DNA of 23,195 nucleotides from a virus. How positions within the stretch are numbered: position 1 is the first letter of the stretch; the number at the start of each line of letters is the position of its first letter. The notes below the pieces were generated by a model. That model saw nothing but the letters and a program-made list of their open reading frames with translations. It searched no databases and was not told where the DNA came from. The stretch is taken from positions 1-23,195 of IMG/VR virus record IMGVR_UViG_3300034272_001441; one strand, written 5' to 3'. Both the position numbers and the translations under genes were made by a program. Positions 5,831 to 11,691 of the stretch are shown here, piece by piece.

Positions 5831-6687
5831 ACCCCACAAAGCCCCTCACATTCGTTTCCAAACATATCAAGCTGCCCAGCGTCTTCTTCAGTGGACAAGT
5901 CGACATCCTCAAGCGGGACGCACGACCTGTGCAGCCAAGGGACGCTTCTCATCTTGTCTGTTTCTGCTTTTGTGCGCTGCAATTCTTTCTCGACTCGCAC
6001 GGCCTCAGTAAAAGCTTCTGGCTCGTGTTCCTTAAGTCGTCGCCACTCTTTATTTGAGTGGAACGGGCAATACGAACATGCACTTCTTGGTGGCTCAGGA
6101 AACCCGCGCTGCTTTAACCAAGCGATACAATCGTGACGGCGCATCTCAAGCTCAACCAACGGCCACCGATGTTGCGTCCACTTGTCGCGACTTGGTTTCA
6201 TGCGTTGAATCTCATCGTAACTGATGCCAATGAATTGAGTGATTTGCACCTGTTTTTCACCTCTTTTGATGCCACAAAGCCGCCTCAAATTCTTAAGAAT
6301 TGGTGCAATTTTGTAATCTGCTGTGCAGGATCTGCCGAGTAAGCCAATGCTGCCATCCGGTGCCTGCATAAATGCTGGAATTGTGCTTTTAGTCCATACC
6401 CTGCCATCTTTGGCAGTCCGAAACGCCATCATGTCAGTGGTCATGTTCCCACGAGTCACTCGATGCACCGGAAATGGAAGCTGTTTCTCAAGCCAATCAA
6501 GCCATGTGTATACAGATTTTGGCTCCGCTTGAGTGTCAGCAAAGATGGCAAAGTCCGGCATTGGCGCGATCTCTCCAACTGCTGCCATGAGCGCAAGCGT
6601 GCTGGACTGCACGCCTGCACCCAAATTAAGCACATTCCATTTAGTGGTCGGCGGTGGCTGACCGTTAAGTGAAAGCATTATACTCAC
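5827..6687 (-). CDS. PAPS-reductase / adenine-nucleotide alpha-hydrolase family protein
   Basis: 286 aa. The N-terminus carries the PP-loop-like nucleotide-binding motif NLGAGVQSSTLALMAA (21-36), a phage variant of SGGxDS. IFADTQAEP (48-56) follows, the usual second strand of the fold. Conserved Cys sites are C121 in RSCTADYKIAPI and C204/C207 in SACSYCPFHSNKEWR. This family activates or transfers sulfur, or adenylates substrates. Phage members are often labelled phosphoadenosine phosphosulfate reductase, but the substrate is unknown and a DNA or tRNA thio-modification role is equally plausible. I chose the GTG at 6687 because its GTGA overlaps the upstream stop; ATG 6678 is an alternative. 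The C-terminal 40 residues are acidic with three further Cys. Confidence 0.8.
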   Translation of the reverse strand: MSIMLSLNGQPPPTTKWNVLNLGAGVQSSTLALMAAVGEIAPMPDFAIFADTQAEPKSVYTWLDWLEKQLPFPVHRVTRGNMTTDMMAFRTAKDGRVWTKSTIPAFMQAPDGSIGLLGRSCTADYKIAPILKNLRRLCGIKRGEKQVQITQFIGISYDEIQRMKPSRDKWTQHRWPLVELEMRRHDCIAWLKQRGFPEPPRSACSYCPFHSNKEWRRLKEHEPEAFTEAVRVEKELQRTKAETDKMRSVPWLHRSCVPLEDVDLSTEEDAGQLDMFGNECEGLCGV

Positions 6688-6929
6688 TCTCGCTCCTCCA
6701 TGAATGACAAGTCCTCAGCCGTGATCCCGGTGATGTCGCCAAAGGCAGCCTCACGGATGGCCTGGAGCTGCATGTAGTAGTGATCCGCCTTGAGCGCGAT
6801 GCGAAGCTGGATGTCAGCTTCCTCTTCACGTTCCTTTTTCAAAATTTGAATTTCATTTTTCAATTTTGAAATCTCCTCTTCAGCCTGAAGCAGGAGCATC
6901 TCTGTGGCTATGGCTTGTTCTGGTGTCAT
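6684..6929 (-). CDS. Coiled-coil protein, 81 aa
   Basis: Residues about 12-40 form a clear heptad-type coiled coil (LLLQAEEEISKLKNEIQIL, then KKEREEEAD), followed by a second helix and an acidic tail (AEDLSFMEERE). It joins its neighbours by ATGA at the start and GTGA at the end. No enzymatic motif. Such proteins usually act as small oligomeric adaptors, but nothing shows a partner. Confidence 0.65.
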   Translation of the reverse strand: MTPEQAIATEMLLLQAEEEISKLKNEIQILKKEREEEADIQLRIALKADHYYMQLQAIREAAFGDITGITAEDLSFMEERE

Positions 6930-7231
6930 TTTTGTTTAACGTACTCTAGTCCGGCCTCGTCTAAAAGCGCATACAACCGCTTAGCCTCATCTTTCCACGA
7001 ATGCTTACGCTCGATTAACGGCATGCCAACCAGCGCCCGCAGCCTGTTCATGGCTTTCATGCCTACCCAGATGACCTGTTGGTTGTGCTCAAGTGCGTAG
7101 CGAAGCTGCTCCATGCTGCGGATGTTGAGCTTCTCGATGTACCGGGCCATCTTGAAGTCGAGGGGCGCACACCCGCTGAGTTGCTCCATTCGGTACACCC
7201 ACAACTTGCGTCTGTTCTCAAACGGCCTCAT
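6926..7231 (-). CDS. Small protein with RNA-polymerase alpha-CTD-like helix-hairpin-helix
   Basis: 101 aa. Residues about 32-70 (EKLNIRSMEQLRYALEHNQQ, then VIWVGMKAMNRLRALVGMP) follow the pattern of the alpha-CTD or HhH fold: a 'nI-s-eqL' helix, then 'vG-ka-nrlr', then a 'L-glP' ending. In RNA polymerase alpha this fold contacts DNA and activators. The basic aromatic N-terminus (RPFENRRKLWVYR) and Lys-rich C-terminus fit nucleic-acid binding. The start overlaps the upstream stop as ATGA. Fold assignment is by pattern only; a polymerase- or DNA-binding modulator is inferred. Confidence 0.6.
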   Translation of the reverse strand: MRPFENRRKLWVYRMEQLSGCAPLDFKMARYIEKLNIRSMEQLRYALEHNQQVIWVGMKAMNRLRALVGMPLIERKHSWKDEAKRLYALLDEAGLEYVKQK

Positions 7232-7419
7232 TTCCGAGTCTCCTCATGTTTAATCGCGTCCCACATGCAATCAGCTTCAAGCTGGTGATACTTAGCCAAC
7301 AGACGCAGCACGCAAATGGCTGTCGTGTCCTCGTCGCTCTCGGCAAAGTCTTCAACATATGAGGCAATGCGCCCCAGCATCTGTGAATGCTCCTTGAGTT
7401 TCTCGATGTTGTCGCTCAC
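7228..7419 (-). CDS. Hypothetical helical protein, 63 aa, GTG start
   Basis: I chose the GTG at 7419 because a strong AGGAGGTG Shine-Dalgarno (7425-7432) sits 5 nt upstream and the GTGA overlaps the preceding stop. Begins VSDNIEKLKEHSQMLGRIAS. Largely alpha-helical, acidic in the middle (EDFAESDED), ending HEETRK. No family recognised. The whole start region is a near copy of the start of the gene at 7416-7724. Confidence 0.6.
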   Translation of the reverse strand: MSDNIEKLKEHSQMLGRIASYVEDFAESDEDTTAICVLRLLAKYHQLEADCMWDAIKHEETRK

Positions 7420-7724
7420 TTCTGCACCTCCTCCCATTTGCCTAGTGTCCGCAGAAACGCCTCTGCGCGTTGGCGGGCTGTGGCGCGAAAGTAAAACAGT
7501 CCATTTTTATTTACAAGCTGCTCAATGTAATGCGCCATAACAAACATGTTTGTTTGACTGAGCGTATTCTCCGCCTCATGCATCGCGTTTAGGTCGGTGC
7601 AGTAGTCTGGCAATTTGGCATGTTGGGTAACAAAAAAGCCTTTATCGTTAAGTTTAACTTTTCTGCATGGCTTCTTTAATCCGCACGCCTCCGCAATCGC
7701 TGCGTTGATTTGTTCGTCGCTCAC
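7416..7724 (-). CDS. Phage ABA-sandwich-type protein (copy 1)
   Basis: 102 aa from GTG 7724, with AGGAGGTG at 7730-7737 and a GTGA overlap with the previous gene. The motifs INAAIAEACG, LPDYCTDLNAMHEAENTL (about 38-55) and ATARQRAEAFLRTLGKW (81-97) match the small phage proteins usually labelled phage ABA sandwich domain, function unknown. It is a paralogue of the gene at 10303-10596, sharing start, centre and C-terminus. The DNA at its 3' end (7427-7462) matches 10314-10349 at 33 of 36 positions. Confidence 0.7.
   Translation of the reverse strand: MSDEQINAAIAEACGLKKPCRKVKLNDKGFFVTQHAKLPDYCTDLNAMHEAENTLSQTNMFVMAHYIEQLVNKNGLFYFRATARQRAEAFLRTLGKWEEVQK
7425..7432 (-). promoter_or_regulatory. 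Strong Shine-Dalgarno site for the GTG start at 7419
   Basis: Reads AGGAGGTG on the minus strand, 5 nt before the GTG. It lies in a 22-nt block (7411-7432) that is identical to 7716-7737, where it serves the GTG at 7724. It decides both GTG starts. Confidence 0.7.
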
Positions 7725-7975
7725 TTCTGCACCTCCTTCTGCGTCAGCTTATACGCCTCAGCCAACACAAGGTCAGCGTCAAGCAGTGCAGCCCGGTCTT
7801 GCGCAGATGCTGAGTTAGCGTCGTAGTGACTCAGCAGCCTATGCTTGAGCTGCTCGATCGCTGATGCCGCCTGTACGGCAAGATGCCTGTGCATGATAAG
7901 CTCGGCCTTAAGGTTGCCGATCATCTCGGCCTGACGGTTGTGTGCGTCCATGTATTGTTGTAGTTGTACGCTCAT
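7721..7975 (-). CDS. Hypothetical helical protein, 84 aa
   Basis: ATG 7975 (MSVQLQQYMDAHNRQ) overlaps the upstream stop as ATGA; the longer ORF upstream is a frame shadow. The whole protein is predicted helical, with His-rich stretches (AELIMHRHLAVQAASAIEQL) and a DLVLAEAYKLTQKE tail, consistent with a coiled-coil oligomer. No family recognised. It ends at the GTGA junction that starts the ABA-sandwich gene. Confidence 0.6.
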   Translation of the reverse strand: MSVQLQQYMDAHNRQAEMIGNLKAELIMHRHLAVQAASAIEQLKHRLLSHYDANSASAQDRAALLDADLVLAEAYKLTQKEVQK

Positions 7976-8295
7976 GCTGCGAATTTGACTCCCATTCGAC
8001 GGTGTGCAGTCTTGTTCTCGTACCCGATGCTGATTAATGCATCGATCATCTCCTCGTTCGAGGGCCACATTTCCTTGCGAAAAGTGCTAGGATGTGCTCG
8101 GAGCCACATGTCCATTTCCGGCCAACGGTTCGGCACCGTCTTGTCTGCAAAGTAATCCCACCACACGATCTGCGCCACAAACACTTGCAGCTTCACCGGC
8201 AGTTCCATAATCCGGCTCTGCCATTCCCGTGGATCGACCAGTCTCAACCTGCCTACCCAGCCGTTCGATTGTCTTTTTGTATTCCTGATTCTCAT
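7972..8295 (-). CDS. Trp-rich phage protein, 107 aa, start uncertain
   Basis: From about residue 19 the product has good coding character (LRLVDPREWQSRIMELPVKL, then WWDYFADKTVPNRWPEMDMWL and MWPSNEEMIDALISIGY). No enzymatic motif. ATG 8295 gives an odd basic N-terminus (MRIRNTKRQSNGWVG) and overlaps a coiled-coil ORF in another frame by more than 200 nt. The real protein may instead be a fusion of that coiled coil with this domain, interrupted by a frameshift near 8240-8260. The 3' junction is ATGA with the next gene. Confidence 0.6.
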   Translation of the reverse strand: MRIRNTKRQSNGWVGRLRLVDPREWQSRIMELPVKLQVFVAQIVWWDYFADKTVPNRWPEMDMWLRAHPSTFRKEMWPSNEEMIDALISIGYENKTAHRRMGVKFAA

Positions 8296-8368
8296 TTGTT
8301 AGTCGTTTGTTTTCTTGTGTTAGTACATGGATGCGCTCCATGAGCGATTCGATTAATTGAGCACTCAT
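8087..8368 (-). CDS. Coiled-coil ORF overlapping the next gene; likely frameshifted N-terminal half
   Basis: ATG 8368 overlaps the stop of the upstream microprotein as ATGA, so initiation here is credible. Residues 1-43 form a strong coiled coil (MSAQLIESLMERIHVLTQEN, then KRLTNENQEYKKTIERLGRQ). After about residue 43 the sequence becomes Gly, Ala and Val rich and unstructured, just where the neighbouring frame (7972-8295) becomes protein-like. Joining the frames needs a +1 shift (or -2). Alternatives are a genuine overlapping gene, a programmed shift, or a sequencing or assembly error. Confidence 0.45.
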   Translation of the reverse strand: MSAQLIESLMERIHVLTQENKRLTNENQEYKKTIERLGRQVETGRSTGMAEPDYGTAGEAASVCGADRVVGLLCRQDGAEPLAGNGHVAPSTS

Positions 8369-8451
8369 TCTCGGTCGAAGATGTAGCCCAGCGCCAATGC
8401 TAGAATGCTTAGTATAGCAATAGCAACTTGTATTTTAGGTGGGTTCTTCAT
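8365..8451 (-). CDS. Membrane microprotein, 28 aa
   Basis: The 28 residues are MKNPPKIQ followed by one hydrophobic helix (VAIAILSILALALGYI) and the tail FDRE. ATG 8451 lies inside the end of the zinc-ribbon gene (17-nt overlap), and its TGA forms an ATGA overlap with the coiled-coil ORF. Both junctions fit the coupled style of this operon, and the helix is clean, so I list it despite its size. Function unknown. Confidence 0.45.
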   Translation of the reverse strand: MKNPPKIQVAIAILSILALALGYIFDRE

Positions 8452-8593
8452 TCTTCTTTTGACTTTCTTTAGCATCACACTCAGGGCAGAACCAGTCTCC
8501 CCAAAAGTCTTGAGTCAAATCTTCCCGGCAGTACCAGCAGACTGGATGCTCGTCTTTGGGGTCGCTGTCCCCGGGGAATCCTGTGCTGATCAT
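8435..8593 (-). CDS. Small zinc-ribbon protein, 52 aa
   Basis: Two Cys pairs, CWYC and CPEC, about 15 residues apart (PVCWYCREDLTQDFWGDWFC, then PECDAKES) form a classic zinc ribbon. Small proteins of this type bind nucleic acid or proteins. ATG 8593 overlaps the upstream stop as ATGA; the in-frame extension upstream is a shadow of the membrane-protein gene. The C-terminus is charged (KESQKKNEEPT). Confidence 0.7.
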   Translation of the reverse strand: MISTGFPGDSDPKDEHPVCWYCREDLTQDFWGDWFCPECDAKESQKKNEEPT

Positions 8594-8817
8594 CGGCGAC
8601 CTCCGTTGTATTCGTACATGGCTGACACCGCAAACACGGCGCTTGAGATAAACAACGCAAGCAGCACGACTGCTTCCCACAGTTCTTGAGCGAAGTAGGC
8701 AATGGCTAGTCCATCTAGAATCGCAAGTGTCGCAAATGCCCAGAGGTAGGGCAGTGCTTTGTTTGAGTTGTCGGGTTCAAGTTTCATATATGACTGGTAG
8801 TGTTTTACTTTATTCAT
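8590..8817 (-). CDS. Small membrane protein with two helices, 75 aa
   Basis: I chose ATG 8817 (MNKVKHYQSYMKLEPDN), which slightly overlaps the stop of the helicase C-terminal gene; ATG 8787 is an alternative. Two hydrophobic helices, roughly residues 24-43 (ALPYLWAFATLAILDGLAI region) and 47-66 (LWEAVVLLALFISSAVFAVS), are joined by a short loop, with a polar tail YEYNGGRR. No family recognised. It lies at the end of the DNA-metabolism block. A holin-like role is possible from topology alone. Confidence 0.6.
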   Translation of the reverse strand: MNKVKHYQSYMKLEPDNSNKALPYLWAFATLAILDGLAIAYFAQELWEAVVLLALFISSAVFAVSAMYEYNGGRR

Positions 8818-9394
8818 TGTGGAATGTTGCTGTTTTGCCATGGAAACGCAGATTTGCACTGACGCCACACGGGCCATTTCGTTGGATGGGTATGCCAATC
8901 TCGCGAAACTCTGCGTCGTCGGACAGCTTCACAACCATCACGGCTGTGGCGTCTTGTCCGATTGCGCGGCTTTCACGAGCTTTACCCTGTTCATTTAGTT
9001 GCGTAATTGAGATGACTAAGCAACCTAATTCGATGCCAAGTAAGCGCAGACTCCGGCTGACCTCGGCCACTTCACGCTCACGGCTGCTGTCCTTGCCTAG
9101 GTCGCACCTGACAAGCTGGATGTAATCCACGAACAGCACGCCCAAGCCATCCGGCGACTTCGCCATAGCCCGTGCAGTAGCGCAGATGTTGGCGATGTCA
9201 TAGAGATCGTCGCGCACCACTAGACGGCTGTTATTAAGCTTCTGGATGGCACCGTGGACGCCTCGTATGTCGCGCTCGTGCTTCGCACCTTCAGCGAGGG
9301 TGCGCAGGCTGACGCTGCCCAGCCGGGCGACAAGCCGGTCGATGATTTGGTTAGCTGGCATCTCCAAAGAGATGACGAGGATTCCTTTGTTCAT
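8810..9394 (-). CDS. DnaB-type replicative helicase, C-terminal half (split gene)
   Basis: 194 aa carrying the second half of the RecA-like motor of a hexameric replicative helicase, which unwinds DNA at the fork. It opens at the strand after the Walker A helix (NKGILVISLEMPANQIIDRL). It then shows Walker B VLFVDYIQLV (86-95, Asp 90), SSREREVAEVSRSLRLLG, the sensor strand VISITQLN (127-134), GKARESRAIGQDA, and the arginine-finger region IQRNGPCGV (170-178). It has no Walker A of its own; that lies at the end of the gene at 11684-12394. Together the halves total 430 aa, normal for DnaB. ATG 9394 overlaps the stop of the Mom-like gene as ATGA. Confidence 0.88.
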   Translation of the reverse strand: MNKGILVISLEMPANQIIDRLVARLGSVSLRTLAEGAKHERDIRGVHGAIQKLNNSRLVVRDDLYDIANICATARAMAKSPDGLGVLFVDYIQLVRCDLGKDSSREREVAEVSRSLRLLGIELGCLVISITQLNEQGKARESRAIGQDATAVMVVKLSDDAEFREIGIPIQRNGPCGVSANLRFHGKTATFHNE

Positions 9395-10077
9395 AATAAG
9401 CGCATCTGCGTGTCGATTTTTGCCGATGCATCATACCGTTTGGTGTCTCCCTTTGGATATGGCTCAACGGTGTACTTCAACGCACTCCGCATTTGTTTCT
9501 TTTGTTTATTGTTGCCGCAGAAGTAAATATATCTGTGCTTTCTGGATCTTTCCTTTAAGTAAAAAGCATCTCCGTACTTTTCTCGCATCCAAGCTGCCCT
9601 ATTTTCTTTGCCGCGACTTTCATCTGCAATTGTTGCTCCGTGAAGATGTTCTAGGCCTTTAATTGCCCAATCTGTTCTTTTTGCCGAAAGGCCAGTGTAT
9701 AAAAAGTTTGTGGCTTGATAAACGTAGCCAACATGTCCCTGTTCTAGATCAGCATAACTAACAACAATCAGTGGCTTTGGCAGCATAGATAAAGATCTTC
9801 CAACTAAAATGCTTGCAAGGTTTTTCATGCTGTTGCAACAGAGCCTGTTTAGCTCAACCACATGGCTTTCCCATACTTCCCCGCAAACTCCAGACCTTAA
9901 TGATGAGCTTGCTGGAGTTCCGTAAGTGATAACACCCTGAAGTTTACTGTCTTGCCAAGCTCCAAAAGCGTAAGATATTGGACAAAGCCTTCTTGCGTAA
10001 TGACGATTTAAAAGCCAAGGCTCCGCTTCAGTTGCAGAGATTTCAGTGACAACAATATCCACATTATCGTGTTCCAT
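9391..10077 (-). CDS. Mom-like DNA-modification protein (GNAT-type fold)
   Basis: 228 aa resembling the Mom family, which modifies adenine in phage DNA to block restriction. Family-like segments are LLNRHYARRLCPISYAFGAW (22-41), GVITYGTPAS (48-57), VVELNRLC (73-80), KNLASILVGRSLSML (85-99), VVSYADLEQGHVGYVYQATN (105-124) and YTG (127-129). The C-terminal third is basic (FYLKERSRKHRYIYF), fitting DNA contact. I chose ATG 10077 (MEHDNVD); it overlaps the upstream gene by 14 nt. The gene is visibly more AT-rich than its neighbours and sits directly before the split helicase half, suggesting acquisition by transfer. A different N-acyltransferase activity remains possible. Confidence 0.68.
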   Translation of the reverse strand: MEHDNVDIVVTEISATEAEPWLLNRHYARRLCPISYAFGAWQDSKLQGVITYGTPASSSLRSGVCGEVWESHVVELNRLCCNSMKNLASILVGRSLSMLPKPLIVVSYADLEQGHVGYVYQATNFLYTGLSAKRTDWAIKGLEHLHGATIADESRGKENRAAWMREKYGDAFYLKERSRKHRYIYFCGNNKQKKQMRSALKYTVEPYPKGDTKRYDASAKIDTQMRLL

Positions 10078-10306
10078 TACCTGGCCTTGCAGACGTGTGA
10101 CTATGCTGCCCCGTGTACGGCTCAAGCAGATACTTCACCTCGATAAGATCCGTCGATTGATTCTCCGGCAGAAGCATAAGCGCCTCCATCTTCGAGCCGA
10201 GTGCAGCCTTCTCGCCGATGGCGATGATGTCCTGCGTCTTCTTGGGGCGCGGCAGCTCCACGTTTTGCAGCACGTTAGTACGGCGGATGAGTACCCAGTC
10301 GCTCAT
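10064..10306 (-). CDS. Hypothetical protein, 80 aa
   Basis: ATG 10306 (MSDWVLIRRTNVLQNVELPR) has an AGGAGG site about 7 nt upstream and an ATGA overlap with the preceding gene. A beta-rich N-terminus leads into a helical middle (DIIAIGEKAALGSKMEALML). The tail TGQHSHTSARPGNGTR looks disordered. No family recognised. It lies inside the block of genes that separates the two helicase halves. Confidence 0.6.
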   Translation of the reverse strand: MSDWVLIRRTNVLQNVELPRPKKTQDIIAIGEKAALGSKMEALMLLPENQSTDLIEVKYLLEPYTGQHSHTSARPGNGTR

Positions 10307-10596
10307 GGTTGTGCCTCCTTCCACTTGCCTAATGTCCGCAGAAACGCCTTTGCCTTTTCTCGCGCAGTAGCATGGCAGATGTCTTGCATGAAACTGGCTA
10401 AGTGCATTAAGTAGATCCTCCACTGCTGCATGTTCAGCGTTTTCTCCGCCAGATGCATGGCGTTAAGATCATTTGCCCAATCCCACAATTCGTCGCAAGT
10501 GCAGTCAATGCCGTTGGCCGTCCACACATAGACGCCGTCTTCCTTGCGCCAGCCCATAGCGTCAGCCATGGCTACGTTAATCTCGTCGTCGCTCAT
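10303..10596 (-). CDS. Phage ABA-sandwich-type protein (copy 2)
   Basis: 97 aa from ATG 10596, which has GGAGG just upstream and an ATGA overlap with the nuclease gene stop. It shares with the gene at 7416-7724 the start MSDDEINVAMADAMGW, the centre WANDLNAMHLAEKTL and the C-terminus ATAREKAKAFLRTLGKWKEA. The middle differs and contains CTCDELWDW. Function unknown in this family. It is a paralogue within the same operon, so one is probably a duplication, or both arrived with their flanking genes. Confidence 0.7.
   Translation of the reverse strand: MSDDEINVAMADAMGWRKEDGVYVWTANGIDCTCDELWDWANDLNAMHLAEKTLNMQQWRIYLMHLASFMQDICHATAREKAKAFLRTLGKWKEAQP
10314..10349. repeat. 36-nt near-duplicate of 7427-7462
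   Basis: Matches at 33 of 36 positions. It covers the 3' coding end of each ABA-sandwich paralogue plus the ribosome-binding site of the following gene. Similarity carried past the coding end supports duplication of a gene-junction unit rather than convergent proteins. Confidence 0.6.
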
Positions 10597-11372
10597 GCTT
10601 CCTCCCATCTTCTTGGCAGCATCACGCGCATCGTTGGTGGACCGGGCCACACGTCTTGATCGAGGCACAGTTTGTACTGCGATAAAGTCACGTCCAACTG
10701 GTCATTGGCCAAATCAATCAACTCGGTTGACGCCTTCACCCACTGGCTCAAGTAAGGTGCTTGCATGTCGACGACCAAGAAGTAAAAGTCAATGTCCTCT
10801 TGGCCGGTGATCCGCTCCAGACCGTAGGTGTACCAAGCAGCTTGCTTATCGTAGCCGAAACCAAAGAACTTGTGGTCGAATTTAGACCAGTCACTGGTCG
10901 TCTTTAAATCGACAATCGCCGGACGACCCTTAATTTCAGTAATCATGTCCGGCCTGCCTTTACACTGAATACCGTCGCGCTCCCAGAACATGGACGCTTC
11001 GATAATCTTGTTAGCTGTGACCATCTCAAGCAACGGCTCTACAGCCGCACAGGCACCCTCTACACGCGCCCCTTCGTCTTCGTTGAGGATGACTTTACCA
11101 AGGTTCTCTTGGCAAAAGTTCTCCCATGTCAGCTTGCCCTCCTTGGTGCGCCGATCACACGCTGGAGCGATAGCGTATTCACAGCGGCCCTCAAGAGCGA
11201 GGCTGTGGACAAGTGTGCCAAGCTCCATCTCGCGGGAGGGCTTCCACTCTTGGCTTTCCTTCCACTTGTAGTACGACGGACACACGGCGAATGCGTCCAG
11301 GCTGTGTTTACTCAGGCCGTGCATTGCACGGTACTTTGTCATTTCCCAATCGTAGTGTATTTCGTTTTTCAT
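10593..11372 (-). CDS. PD-(D/E)XK nuclease, RecE/Cas4-like
   Basis: 259 aa from ATG 11372 (MKNEIHYDWE), 4 nt after the upstream stop; the longer ORF is a frame extension through the previous gene. The RecE/Cas4-type motif set is present: GTLVHSL (His 56), GRPDMI (Asp 142), AIVDLKTT (Asp 155, Lys 157) and DKQAAWY (Gln 177, Tyr 181). One Cys (C31) precedes the core, but no four-Cys iron-sulfur set is seen, favouring a RecE (exonuclease VIII-like) rather than a Cas4 identity. Such phage nucleases resect DNA ends for recombination. A single-strand annealing protein is not evident here. The nearby ssDNA-binding-like protein and resolvase support a recombination role. Confidence 0.82.
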   Translation of the reverse strand: MKNEIHYDWEMTKYRAMHGLSKHSLDAFAVCPSYYKWKESQEWKPSREMELGTLVHSLALEGRCEYAIAPACDRRTKEGKLTWENFCQENLGKVILNEDEGARVEGACAAVEPLLEMVTANKIIEASMFWERDGIQCKGRPDMITEIKGRPAIVDLKTTSDWSKFDHKFFGFGYDKQAAWYTYGLERITGQEDIDFYFLVVDMQAPYLSQWVKASTELIDLANDQLDVTLSQYKLCLDQDVWPGPPTMRVMLPRRWEEA

Positions 11373-11376
11373 TTTG

Positions 11377-11691
11377 TTATGGGTTGATTTCAAGCGCACC
11401 ACAGCCAACGATCCTGCCAGCTCCGTCGCGAATGAGTTTTGTTGGACTCGCCAAATCTTTCCTGTGCGGAAGTGCAGTTCGCACATAGCCCGGCACAATG
11501 TAAAGTACACCTTTAATTGGATCCGGCAGGTTGCTCACACGAGCGTCCTTGCAGCACATTATGGGGACACCGTCTATGTCGTCCACCTTAGACAAGTGTG
11601 AGTGTACTTTGACTGAGTTTCCGCTAGGCTCGACGATACCATAGCCAGTGATGACTATGTCGTGAGGGGTAAGGTTGATAAGCTTATTCAT
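11377..11691 (-). CDS. Conserved phage protein of the NLTPHD type, 104 aa
   Basis: The sequence begins MNKLINLTPHDIVITG and contains EPSGNSVKV, LPDPIKGVLYIVPGYVRTAL and RKDLASPTKLIRDGAGRIVG. I recognise this layout from small uncharacterised proteins common in phages and some bacterial genomes; no function is established that I know of. Mostly beta, with no catalytic motif. ATG 11691 overlaps the stop of the helicase N-terminal gene (TAA at 11684), so it is the first gene of the block between the helicase halves. Confidence 0.65.
   Translation of the reverse strand: MNKLINLTPHDIVITGYGIVEPSGNSVKVHSHLSKVDDIDGVPIMCCKDARVSNLPDPIKGVLYIVPGYVRTALPHRKDLASPTKLIRDGAGRIVGCGALEINP

Noticed and set aside
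6840-6875. AT-rich inverted repeat (CAAAATT...AATTTTG)
   Set aside because: It lies inside the coiled-coil gene and is explained by Lys, Asn and Ile codons of the heptad region.
10593-11510. Longer start for the RecE-like nuclease at 11510
   Set aside because: The extra N-terminus overlaps the NLTPHD-type gene in another frame and lacks family similarity; the ATG at 11372 lies 4 nt after that gene's stop.
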